Origin: an uncultured Prevotellaceae bacterium
Lineage (GTDB): Bacteria; Bacteroidota; Bacteroidia; Bacteroidales; Muribaculaceae
Assembly: GCA_900541935.1 (NCBI GenBank)
Contig: UQLZ01000075.1
Location: 1 to 8,146 of the forward strand
Direction: 5' to 3'
Length of the DNA stretch: 8,146 bases
Below the pieces are notes generated by a model. It was not told the DNA's origin and did no database searches. It was given only the letters and a program-made list of their open reading frames with translations. Shown here piece by piece: positions 1 through 4,677 of this stretch (position 1 is the stretch's first letter; every line of letters begins with the position of its first letter). A program made the position numbers and the translations under genes.

Positions 1-195
1 AACCGACCGGGGGCCCGGCAGGTCCCGGAACGGCTCCGGCAGTCGTAAGCGCAAAGGATGCAAAAATCCCTCCTTCGGCAGTCCCGCAAGAAACGCATAG
101 AAAGGACGGGGCTGCGCGCGCAACACGGCGAACAAGGCTTCAAGATAGGGGGCGCCGATAAAACGGAAATCGCGAATACAATATATTATTGACAT
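1..195 (-). CDS. Partial hypothetical protein, GC-rich, runs off window edge
   Basis: An ATG on the minus strand at 195 opens a frame of 65 codons with no stop before the window edge. The protein begins MSIIYCIRDFRFIGAPYLEA and has alternating hydrophobic and arginine/proline-rich stretches. Many codons end in G or C (CTG, CCG, GCG, CGC), unlike the AT-rich codon use of the genes after 640. I do not recognise a family. The plus strand of the same stretch also has a long open frame, as GC-rich DNA often does, so openness alone is weak evidence. The composition suggests that this piece and the neighbouring XRE fragment have a different origin from the rest of the window. Confidence 0.35.
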   Translation of the reverse strand, partial: MSIIYCIRDFRFIGAPYLEALFAVLRAQPRPFYAFLAGLPKEGFLHPLRLRLPEPFRDLPGPRSV

Positions 196-300
196 GTTAT
201 TGGATTTTGTATTGCTATCAAACAATGTGTCATTGCACGCAAAGGAGAGGCAGGCGCAAAAAAGAGGGCGCATTATGTCGCAACAAAGCAAGCATAATAA

Positions 301-323
301 ACATATGTACAGTATACAAATGT
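301..323. promoter_or_regulatory. Operator-like dyad upstream of XRE fragment
   Basis: ACATATGTA (301-309) and TACAAATGT (315-323) form an inverted repeat with 8 of 9 positions matching and a 5-base spacer. It lies about 25 bases before the probable start of the HTH gene, where an autoregulatory operator would be expected for a small XRE repressor. Just downstream, TACCTGTG (343-350) is one base off the TAnnTTTG promoter element. Binding is inferred only. Confidence 0.3.
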
Positions 324-347
324 GAATATGTCCATTTTTTTGTACCT

Positions 348-594
348 GTGAAAGAGAGAAAGCCAAAACGTACTGATGCGACACTTAACGACTTGATCAT
401 GCGGCGATTAAAGAGATACGCAAGAGCAACGGCCATTCGCAGGAGTATGTGTTTGAGAATACGGGTCTGGCATCGCCCATATCGAAATCGGCCGGGTCAT
501 TCCGTCCATCGTTTCAATTTCGATCTTTTGCAAATGCTACAATATCACACTCGATGAGTTTTTCGCGCCCCTGAACTATCCACCGAAAGAATAG
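348..594 (+). pseudogene. XRE-family helix-turn-helix regulator, two frameshifts
   Basis: The gene is readable only by joining three frames. From about 348 (GTG; frame of position 348) it reads VKERKPKRTDATLNDLIMRR. Near 404-410 it moves to the next frame as IKEIRKSNGHSQEYVFENTG. Near 469 it moves again to IAHIEIGRVIPSIVSISIFC, followed by KCYNITLDEFFAPLNYPPKE and a TAG stop at 592-594. The joined product of about 82 residues has the layout of a compact XRE/Cro-type HTH: a QEYVFENTG helix, a recognition segment around IEIGR, an IVSISIFCK helix and the LDEFF tail common in Bacteroidota homologues. Both shifts look like one-base losses (for example CTGGCATC where CTGGACATC would restore GLDI). 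It is either a pseudogene or a stretch of poor sequence. The exact start is uncertain. Confidence 0.65.
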
Positions 595-614
595 ACGCAA
601 CTTCCAGCAAGAAT

Positions 615-633
615 CCCCCGCCCCCCCGCCCCC
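615..633. other. C-rich tract at probable junction
   Basis: Nineteen bases of which 17 are C (five C, G, seven C, G, five C). It lies between the stop of the XRE fragment and the point where kinase homology begins, near 640. Nothing similar occurs elsewhere in the window. It may mark a misassembly or a rearrangement breakpoint. Confidence 0.5.
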
Positions 634-639
634 AACAAA

Positions 640-1890
640 CTGACAAGCGACGTTATTGAAAAGTTCAAATCTTCTGGAAACAAAAACAATGCAGAACTGC
701 TGCAATGGTCTGACAACCTATATACAACATACCACCAGTTAGACGACATTATCGACGTATATTACGGAGAGCTGGCTCCAACTACTGCTTATATCAGCGT
801 TTTCGACCTCAAAAAATACAAAAATGGCATGCTCCTGCTGCCTCCTGACTTGACAAAGCAACCAGTTGCACCTTGCGAACCAATAAAGCAGGAAAAACTA
901 TTCAAGGCTTTCACCGACAATATTTCTTTTAACAAAATTGTTGGTGTGCAAGACGTTCTGGACCTAAACAAGGTTGCAACGCAAGAAGGCAATGAAATGA
1001 GAATGCTGATAAACGTTGCGGAAACTCTTCACGAAAAGGCGATTGGAAAAATTGCAGACCAGATTGCAGAAAGATTCCACGAAGGTGGCGCTAAAGTGGT
1101 TCTTATCGCAGGGCCTTCATCCTCCGGAAAAACCACGACAACAAAACGCCTTTCCGTTCAACTGCTTGCAAACCTTATCCGTCCGCAAATGATTTCACTT
1201 GACGACTACTTCGTTAACCGTGAAAATACTCCACGCGATGAAACAGGTGACTACGACTATGAATCCCTATATGCTCTTGACCTTGAGCAATTCAACAAGG
1301 ATATAACTGACCTTATTGCAGGTAAGGAGGTTGCTTTGCCTACCTATGACTTTACGTCCGGCAAGCGTATATATAAAGGCAATACTCTTAAACTGACGGA
1401 AAACTCCGTTTTGCTTATGGAAGGCATTCACGGTCTGAACCCGGAACTGACCAAGGCGATTCCTGACAAACAGAAATTCAAGGTATATGTTTCGGCGCTG
1501 ACCACTCTTTCTCTTGACGACCATAACTGGGTGCCAACAACCGATAACAGGCTGCTTCGCAGAATAGTCCGCGACTACAAATATCGCGGTGCTTCGGCTC
1601 TTGACACAATTTCCCGCTGGCAAAGCGTTCGTCGCGGTGAAGAAAAATGGATTTTCCCATTCCAGGAAAATGCCGACGCCATGTTCAATTCGTCTCTGAT
1701 TTTCGAATTGGGCATCATGAAGGATTTTGCGGAACCAATTCTAAGGCAAGTTCCTCACAATGTTCCGGAATATGCCGAAGCATACCGTCTGCTTCGCTTC
1801 TTGAGTTACTTCAAAGCAATTAAAGCAGAGCAAGTTCCGTCAAACAGCCTTCTTAGAGAATTCCTCGGAGGAAGTACTTTTACTTACTGA
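640..1890 (+). CDS. Uridine-kinase-like nucleoside kinase, 5'-truncated
   Basis: This is the C-terminal three quarters of a Bacteroidota nucleoside kinase, a P-loop phosphotransferase of the uridine kinase/phosphoribulokinase superfamily in pyrimidine salvage. Coding similarity to the family begins near 640 (LTSDVIEKFKSSGN, then LYTTYHQLDDIIDVYYGE), but this frame has no ATG, GTG or TTG before the ATG at 829. A product starting at 829 would be 353 residues. Counted from 829, the Walker A motif GPSSSGKT is at residues 95-102, followed by ISLDDYFVN (122-130), a TPRD motif, YKYRGASALDTISRW, and the family-typical end LREFLGGSTFTY. From memory, full-length relatives are roughly 550 residues with an N-terminal TGS domain and a threonyl-tRNA-synthetase-like domain. 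About 130 residues, including the TGS domain, are missing. The kinase core looks complete, so activity from the 829 start is possible. The lipoprotein gene follows after one base. Confidence 0.8.
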   Translation: MTSDVIEKFKSSGNKNNAELLQWSDNLYTTYHQLDDIIDVYYGELAPTTAYISVFDLKKYKNGMLLLPPDLTKQPVAPCEPIKQEKLFKAFTDNISFNKIVGVQDVLDLNKVATQEGNEMRMLINVAETLHEKAIGKIADQIAERFHEGGAKVVLIAGPSSSGKTTTTKRLSVQLLANLIRPQMISLDDYFVNRENTPRDETGDYDYESLYALDLEQFNKDITDLIAGKEVALPTYDFTSGKRIYKGNTLKLTENSVLLMEGIHGLNPELTKAIPDKQKFKVYVSALTTLSLDDHNWVPTTDNRLLRRIVRDYKYRGASALDTISRWQSVRRGEEKWIFPFQENADAMFNSSLIFELGIMKDFAEPILRQVPHNVPEYAEAYRLLRFLSYFKAIKAEQVPSNSLLREFLGGSTFTY

Positions 1891-1891
1891 T

Positions 1892-2548
1892 ATGACAAGA
1901 TTACTTAAATATATTTTGATAACCGCCGCTGTCGTGCTGTCGGCATGCAGTGATGAGCCGGAAAGAGACTACGGGGATTTCCTCGAAGCATTTGTTACAT
2001 ACAAAGGAAACAAAACACTTACATATCAGCCGCAAAACGACAGTCCAACAATCACCCTGATTGCTGACAGATGGAACGAAGAAGCAATAAAGCAAGGGGA
2101 AAGGGCGGTTATCAGATACACGGTAATTGAGCAAACGGACAGTCACTCATATAATGTAAAAATCAATGCTGCCGACAAACTTTATTCTGACGTACTGCGA
2201 CAGGCCTCGGTTGAAACAATAAAATCATTAAACCCTCAGCCTATTAAGATAACAAGCCTCTGGAGGAGCGGTGAATATATCAATCTTAACAGTTGGGTAC
2301 CCCATGTTGCCCAAGGTGCAAAAATTTCACTGATTGCCGATGAGAAAACAATTGACAATGATGTGCCGGAACTTTATCTTGTTTATCATTTCGGTTCGCA
2401 AAACCCTGATTTTGAAAGAAAATGCTATGCCTCTTTCAAAATAGCAAACCTTTGGAACAGACAATCATGCAAGTCAATAAAGATAAAGATATTGACCGAT
2501 AAAAAAATCGAAGAGTATGTCTTTGAAAAATCGACAACTCTTCGATAA
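1892..2548 (+). CDS. NigD-like lipoprotein
   Basis: A predicted 218-residue lipoprotein exported to the cell envelope. The N-terminus (MTRLLKYILITAAVVLSACS) is a basic-hydrophobic signal with a lipobox LSAC, so Cys19 would be the lipidated residue. The body matches my recollection of the Bacteroidales NigD-like family: an N-terminal small-barrel part with GERAVIRYTVIEQ and YNVKINAADKLYSDVL, then PIKITSLWRSGEYINLN, and a C-terminal beta-sandwich part with ELYLVYHFGS and CYASFKIANLW. The family is named after a gene in a Bacteroides bacteriocin cluster, but its biochemical function is not established. The ATG lies one base after the kinase stop, which suggests co-transcription. No Shine-Dalgarno is evident, as usual in this phylum. 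Alternative: another envelope lipoprotein with a similar fold. Confidence 0.72.
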   Translation: MTRLLKYILITAAVVLSACSDEPERDYGDFLEAFVTYKGNKTLTYQPQNDSPTITLIADRWNEEAIKQGERAVIRYTVIEQTDSHSYNVKINAADKLYSDVLRQASVETIKSLNPQPIKITSLWRSGEYINLNSWVPHVAQGAKISLIADEKTIDNDVPELYLVYHFGSQNPDFERKCYASFKIANLWNRQSCKSIKIKILTDKKIEEYVFEKSTTLR

Positions 2549-2573
2549 ATTGCTTTTCTAATCAGACTGGGTT

Positions 2574-2864
2574 CTACTTTCTTTTCTTCTTGTCTCTAAA
2601 ATAGTCATTATAAATCTTAATACTGAAGATAATTGCCGAAGAGGTTGTTGTTATTAGATTAGTAACTATAAGAGGCCAATTATCACGCATAAATCCTTGA
2701 ATGATAAAAAAGAACCCGCCAAGACCCATCAAAAGAAAGGTCGTCAAGGCAATACCATCGGTATCTCGCGTCTTTATTGTATAGATTGCCTGAGGCAAAT
2801 ATCCCAAAACCATACAAATAGCGGCCGAATAGCCGATTATCATTTCTGCCAGTTCAAAATCCAT
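2574..2864 (-). CDS. SemiSWEET-family sugar transporter (PQ-loop)
   Basis: A 96-residue membrane protein with three predicted helices (about residues 8-29, 38-58 and 64-86), the size of a single-bundle SemiSWEET. The PQ motif is in helix 1 (GYLPQ, Pro24-Gln25) and is followed by the family-typical loop TIKTRDTDGIAL. Asn69 in helix 3 (PLIVTNLITT) sits where SemiSWEETs keep a conserved pocket asparagine. The lysine-rich end (RDKKKRK) fits a cytoplasmic tail. Family members work as homodimers that let mono- or disaccharides cross the inner membrane down their gradient; the substrate here cannot be told. It is convergent with the lipoprotein gene, with 25 bases between stops and no obvious terminator hairpin. 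A TTTG/TATCTTAG promoter lies about 55 bases upstream. Confidence 0.88.
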   Translation of the reverse strand: MDFELAEMIIGYSAAICMVLGYLPQAIYTIKTRDTDGIALTTFLLMGLGGFFFIIQGFMRDNWPLIVTNLITTTSSAIIFSIKIYNDYFRDKKKRK

Positions 2865-2917
2865 AATAATTGATTTAAGTATTTATAATTTAATATTTTA
2901 CAAAAAGGGAAAGTTCG

Positions 2918-2949
2918 CTAAGATAGCATTATTTCCTCAAACAAACAAA
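2918..2949 (-). promoter_or_regulatory. Promoter of SemiSWEET gene
   Basis: Read on the minus strand, TTTG (2949-2946) is followed after 20 bases by TATCTTAG (2925-2918), one base away from the Bacteroidota -7 consensus TAnnTTTG. The position fits a short AT-rich leader before the ATG at 2864. Confidence 0.5.
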
Positions 2950-3062
2950 ATCAGAAACAAATAAATTACTTACATACCTGCATTGGCGGTTTGTGAGTAC
3001 GAAAAACTGCACAAAAAATAAAAATTTTTACTGTTACGCAGATAGGATGCGCAGCAAAGTAT

Positions 3063-3070
3063 TATCTTTG
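3063..3070 (+). promoter_or_regulatory. Candidate -7 promoter element (TATCTTTG)
   Basis: A perfect match to TAnnTTTG within the context TATTATCTTTGC, which is common in Bacteroidales promoters. No good TTTG element lies 19-21 bases upstream. It could drive a leader reaching the HTH gene at 3409 or a short transcript within the gap. Confidence 0.4.
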
Positions 3071-3304
3071 CTCCCGATTTGAACAAACATTAAGTAATGC
3101 AGAAACAAAGAACATACATATCAGGAATCATGCTCCATAGCCGCAGTGCATTTGGAGGCTGTTGCTTTAGTTGGCGCTTTAGCAACTTCCTTAGTGTGCT
3201 TGTAGGATTTGTCCGACAACTTTGTTTTAGCGGTTACCGATGTCATAGTTTCTAAATAAATACCAAACATCAGCAAATAAGACAAAAGAAGATAGTTGGA
3301 AGGT

Positions 3305-3340
3305 CCGTAAGGCACTTTCCAATTTTTTTGTGCCTTCCGG
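3305..3340. repeat. Inverted repeat, 11-bp arms with one mismatch
   Basis: CCGTAAGGCAC (3305-3315) pairs with GTGCCTTCCGG (3330-3340) across a 14-base T-rich loop. It lies about 70 bases before the HTH gene at 3409, so it could be an operator or a transcript hairpin. A second dyad, TGCTGGCA (3354-3361) with TGCCAGCA (3410-3417), overlaps the ATG of that gene. Confidence 0.5.
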
Positions 3341-3408
3341 CAATCTTCTTTTATGCTGGCAGGCACGTCGTAAACAATTTATTATGGATGAAATAAACTT
3401 TTACAGCC

Positions 3409-3825
3409 ATGCCAGCAAACAAAAATGCACTTATAAGATACAAAACCATAGACAGGTGCCTAAGAAACAGGTACAGAAGGTGGACGCTGGATGATTTGGT
3501 GGACGCTTGCTCAGATGCTCTATACGACATGGAGGGCATTGCTAAGGGCGTATCCACAAGAACCGTTCAGGGAGACTTGCAGATGATGAGGTCTGACAAG
3601 TTAGGATATTATGCCCCAATCGAAGTCTATGACAACAAATATTACAGATATTCTGACCCTGATTACTCTATTACCAATACTCATATTACTACAGAAGATT
3701 ATAACCTTATTGTCCAGGCAGTTAACACGATTAAAGAATACCGGGAAGATGGGGATATAGACAAATTAGATGAAGTGTTGGGCAGAGTGAAAGACAAACT
3801 CAACAATCTCTTGAGAGTAGTATAG
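3409..3825 (+). CDS. WYL-family-like transcriptional regulator lacking the WYL domain
   Basis: A 138-residue protein matching the N-terminal DNA-binding half of Bacteroidota WYL-type regulators. It begins MPANKNALIRYKTIDRCLRN and continues WTLDDLVDAC, GVSTRTVQGDLQMMRSD and APIEVYDNKYYRY, the usual HTH (about residues 8-62) plus the beta-hairpin wing and a SITN segment. Complete relatives run to roughly 300 residues or more, with a ligand-sensing WYL domain after the linker. Here the protein stops at DKLNNLLRVV, one base before a hairpin terminator. It is therefore either a C-terminal deletion or a stand-alone DNA-binding form that could act as a constitutive or dominant regulator. No WYL-like frame is visible downstream, because tRNA genes fill that space. 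WYL proteins often regulate defence and mobile-element genes, but none is visible here. The ATG at 3409 fits where family homology begins. Confidence 0.7.
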   Translation: MPANKNALIRYKTIDRCLRNRYRRWTLDDLVDACSDALYDMEGIAKGVSTRTVQGDLQMMRSDKLGYYAPIEVYDNKYYRYSDPDYSITNTHITTEDYNLIVQAVNTIKEYREDGDIDKLDEVLGRVKDKLNNLLRVV

Positions 3826-3826
3826 A

Positions 3827-3869
3827 AAAGAGGTTCTACCAGCCATTATGACTTCCGTAGAACCTCTTT
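3827..3869 (-). terminator. Terminator of tRNA operon (possibly bidirectional)
   Basis: A perfect 13-bp stem: AAAGAGGTTCTAC (3827-3839) pairs with GTAGAACCTCTTT (3857-3869), with a 17-base loop. On the minus strand it lies just after tRNA-Cys and is followed by a T-rich run (TTTTCTAT), as expected for intrinsic termination. It begins one base after the stop codon of the plus-strand regulator, so it may terminate that gene as well. Confidence 0.75.
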
Positions 3870-3877
3870 CCGCATAG

Positions 3878-3951
3878 AGTAAGGAATCGGATTCGAACCG
3901 ATGAGTTATGGTTTTGCAGACCACCCCTTTTGACCACTCAGGCATCCTTAC
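3878..3951 (-). tRNA. tRNA-Cys (GCA)
   Basis: The cloverleaf is intact: acceptor GTAAGGA/TCCTTAC, D-arm, anticodon stem GTGGT/ACCAT with loop CTGCAAA (anticodon GCA), five-base variable loop, and T-arm ATCGG TTCGAAT CCGAT. The discriminator base is T, the known identity base of tRNA-Cys. CCA is not encoded. It is the last gene of the seven-tRNA operon. Confidence 0.92.
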
Positions 3952-3956
3952 ATCAG

Positions 3957-4030
3957 TAGCGGGAGGTGGATTCGAACCTGCGACCTCCAGGTTATGAGCC
4001 TGACCAGCTGCCAACTGCTATCATCCCGCA
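3957..4030 (-). tRNA. tRNA-Met (CAT), structurally atypical
   Basis: The anticodon stem TCAGG/CCTGG carries loop CTCATAA, giving anticodon CAT. The acceptor TGCGGGA/TCCCGCT pairs at six positions and has T opposite T at 1:72. An unpaired first position is a hallmark of initiator tRNA, but the anticodon stem shows only two of the three consecutive G-C pairs expected of an initiator. The T-stem GCAGG/CCACC has two internal mismatches, and one extra base separates acceptor and D stem. An alternative 6-bp pairing GGAGGT/ACCTCC is possible. It may be a divergent functional gene, a pseudo-tRNA, or affected by sequence errors; initiator versus elongator is unresolved. Confidence 0.75.
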
Positions 4031-4038
4031 ATATTCAG

Positions 4039-4112
4039 TACTCCGAGCAGGATTCGAACCTGCGACCTCCTCGTTCGTAGCGAGGTGCTCTATCCTACTG
4101 AGCCATCGGAGC
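4039..4112 (-). tRNA. tRNA-Arg (ACG)
   Basis: Well-formed cloverleaf: acceptor GCTCCGA/TCGGAGT, D-arm GCTC/GAGC, anticodon stem CCTCG/CGAGG with loop CTACGAA (anticodon ACG; the first base is normally edited to inosine in bacteria), and T-arm GCAGG TTCGAAT CCTGC. Discriminator A. CCA is not encoded. Confidence 0.94.
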
Positions 4113-4118
4113 ATTTTG

Positions 4119-4193
4119 GGAGAAAGACGGGACTCGAACCCGTGATCGCCTGAGCCACAATCAGGCATTCTTACCAACTGAACTACAATCTCC
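4119..4193 (-). tRNA. tRNA-His (GTG)
   Basis: The anticodon stem CCTGA/TCAGG encloses loop TTGTGGC (anticodon GTG). The extra 5' G opposite a C discriminator, diagnostic of tRNA-His, is present. The T-arm ACGGG TTCGAGT CCCGT and D-arm GTTC/GAAT are sound. The acceptor GAGATTG/CTTTCTC has two adjacent T-T mismatches (positions 5:68 and 6:67), which is unusual. Confidence 0.9.
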
Positions 4194-4200
4194 ATATCTG

Positions 4201-4273
4201 TGGAATCTCGTGGATTCGAACCACGTTCTTGGGATTTTCAGTCCCACGCATACACCATGTCTGCCAAGATTCC
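4201..4273 (-). tRNA. tRNA-Phe (GAA)
   Basis: Acceptor GGAATCT/AGATTCC is fully paired. Anticodon stem TGGGA/TCCCA has loop CTGAAAA (anticodon GAA), the variable loop is short (class I), and the T-arm is CGTGG TTCGAAT CCACG. Discriminator A. The D-arm (GCAG, loop with GG, ATGC) pairs at only three positions and is unlike the GCTC/GAGC arm seen in the Arg gene of this operon. Confidence 0.9.
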
Positions 4274-4283
4274 ATAAATTGTG

Positions 4284-4356
4284 CAGAAGCAAAAGGATTC
4301 GAACCTCTGACCTTCGGTTTTGGAGACCGACGTTCTACCAACTGAACTATACTTCC
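4284..4356 (-). tRNA. tRNA-Trp (CCA)
   Basis: Acceptor GGAAGTA/TGCTTCT pairs with two G-T wobbles, D-arm GTTC/GAAC, anticodon stem TCGGT/ACCGA with loop CTCCAAA (anticodon CCA), and T-arm AGAGG TTCGAAT CCTTT with one wobble. Discriminator G, as expected for Trp. CCA is not encoded. Confidence 0.93.
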
Positions 4357-4362
4357 ATTACG

Positions 4363-4447
4363 CGGAAGCAGAAGGATTCGAACCTTCGGAGTCTATTGGC
4401 CCGGCACCTTAGCAGAGTGCTGTTTTCGACCGCTAAACCATGCTTCC
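4363..4447 (-). tRNA. tRNA-Ser (GCT)
   Basis: A class II tRNA of 85 bases: acceptor GGAAGCA/TGCTTCC, anticodon stem GCACT/GGTGC with loop CTGCTAA (anticodon GCT), a long variable arm closed by CGG/CCG, and T-arm GAAGG TTCGAAT CCTTC. Discriminator G. It is the first gene of the operon, close to its promoter. Confidence 0.93.
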
Positions 4448-4462
4448 TTAGTTTTGACATTG

Positions 4463-4470
4463 CAAAGGTA
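4463..4470 (-). promoter_or_regulatory. -7 promoter element of the tRNA operon
   Basis: On the minus strand TACCTTTG matches TAnnTTTG exactly and ends 16 bases before the 5' end of tRNA-Ser, placing transcription start just ahead of the first tRNA. No clean TTTG sits 19-21 bases upstream; the nearest candidate is about 26 bases away. Confidence 0.65.
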
Positions 4471-4614
4471 GATAGCCGTTATGCAGTCTTTTTGCGCAAC
4501 AAAAATTTTTTCATAAAAAAATTCTTTTTACATAAAAATTCCCGTGGTATTTTACTATTCATTTGTAAATTTGCTTATTAATCACAAAGTTTCGGCAATA
4601 ATTAATCAAAAAAC

Positions 4615-4645
4615 TTTGAAAAACTTAATCACCTTTGTATATTTG
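4615..4645 (+). promoter_or_regulatory. Promoter of glgB
   Basis: TTTG (4615-4618), 19 bases, then TATATTTG (4638-4645): both elements and the spacing fit the Bacteroidota consensus. Transcription would start near 4650, leaving a leader of about 27 bases before the ATG at 4678. A second -7-like box, TAAATTTG (4566-4573), lies upstream without a matching TTTG. Confidence 0.8.
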
Positions 4646-4677
4646 TAGAACAATAGAAACCGTAAAGTACAGGACCT

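Larger units (their letters stand above)
2950..3408. other. Intergenic region with promoter-like and dyad elements, no convincing gene
   Basis: It holds a perfect -7 element TATCTTTG at 3063-3070 on the plus strand and the inverted repeat at 3305-3340. A 41-codon minus-strand frame from an ATG at 3246 to a stop near 3124 encodes a Lys/Ala/Thr-rich peptide (MTSVTAKTKLSDKS...). On the other strand an ATG at 3097 opens 53 codons starting MQKQRTYISGI, which recalls the beginning of phage-associated DUF4406 proteins but then loses any likeness. Neither is strong enough to call. Confidence 0.4.

Noticed and set aside
1267..1660. Minus-strand frames inside the kinase gene
   Set aside because: Shadows of the conserved kinase coding frame, which has clear Walker A and family motifs.
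3124..3246. Minus-strand 41-codon Lys/Ala/Thr-rich frame
   Set aside because: Low complexity, no family recognised and only a weak -7-like GATGTTTG upstream; too little to call a gene.
3097..3258. Short plus-strand frame beginning MQKQRTYISGI, recalling DUF4406 proteins
   Set aside because: The likeness covers only a few residues, and the rest is Cys/Phe/Arg-rich with no family features.
3766..4581. Three long open frames across the tRNA cluster (two on minus, one on plus)
   Set aside because: They translate tRNA genes; repeated TTCGAA-derived residues (such as FES and DSN) are the usual artefact of open frames over tRNAs.
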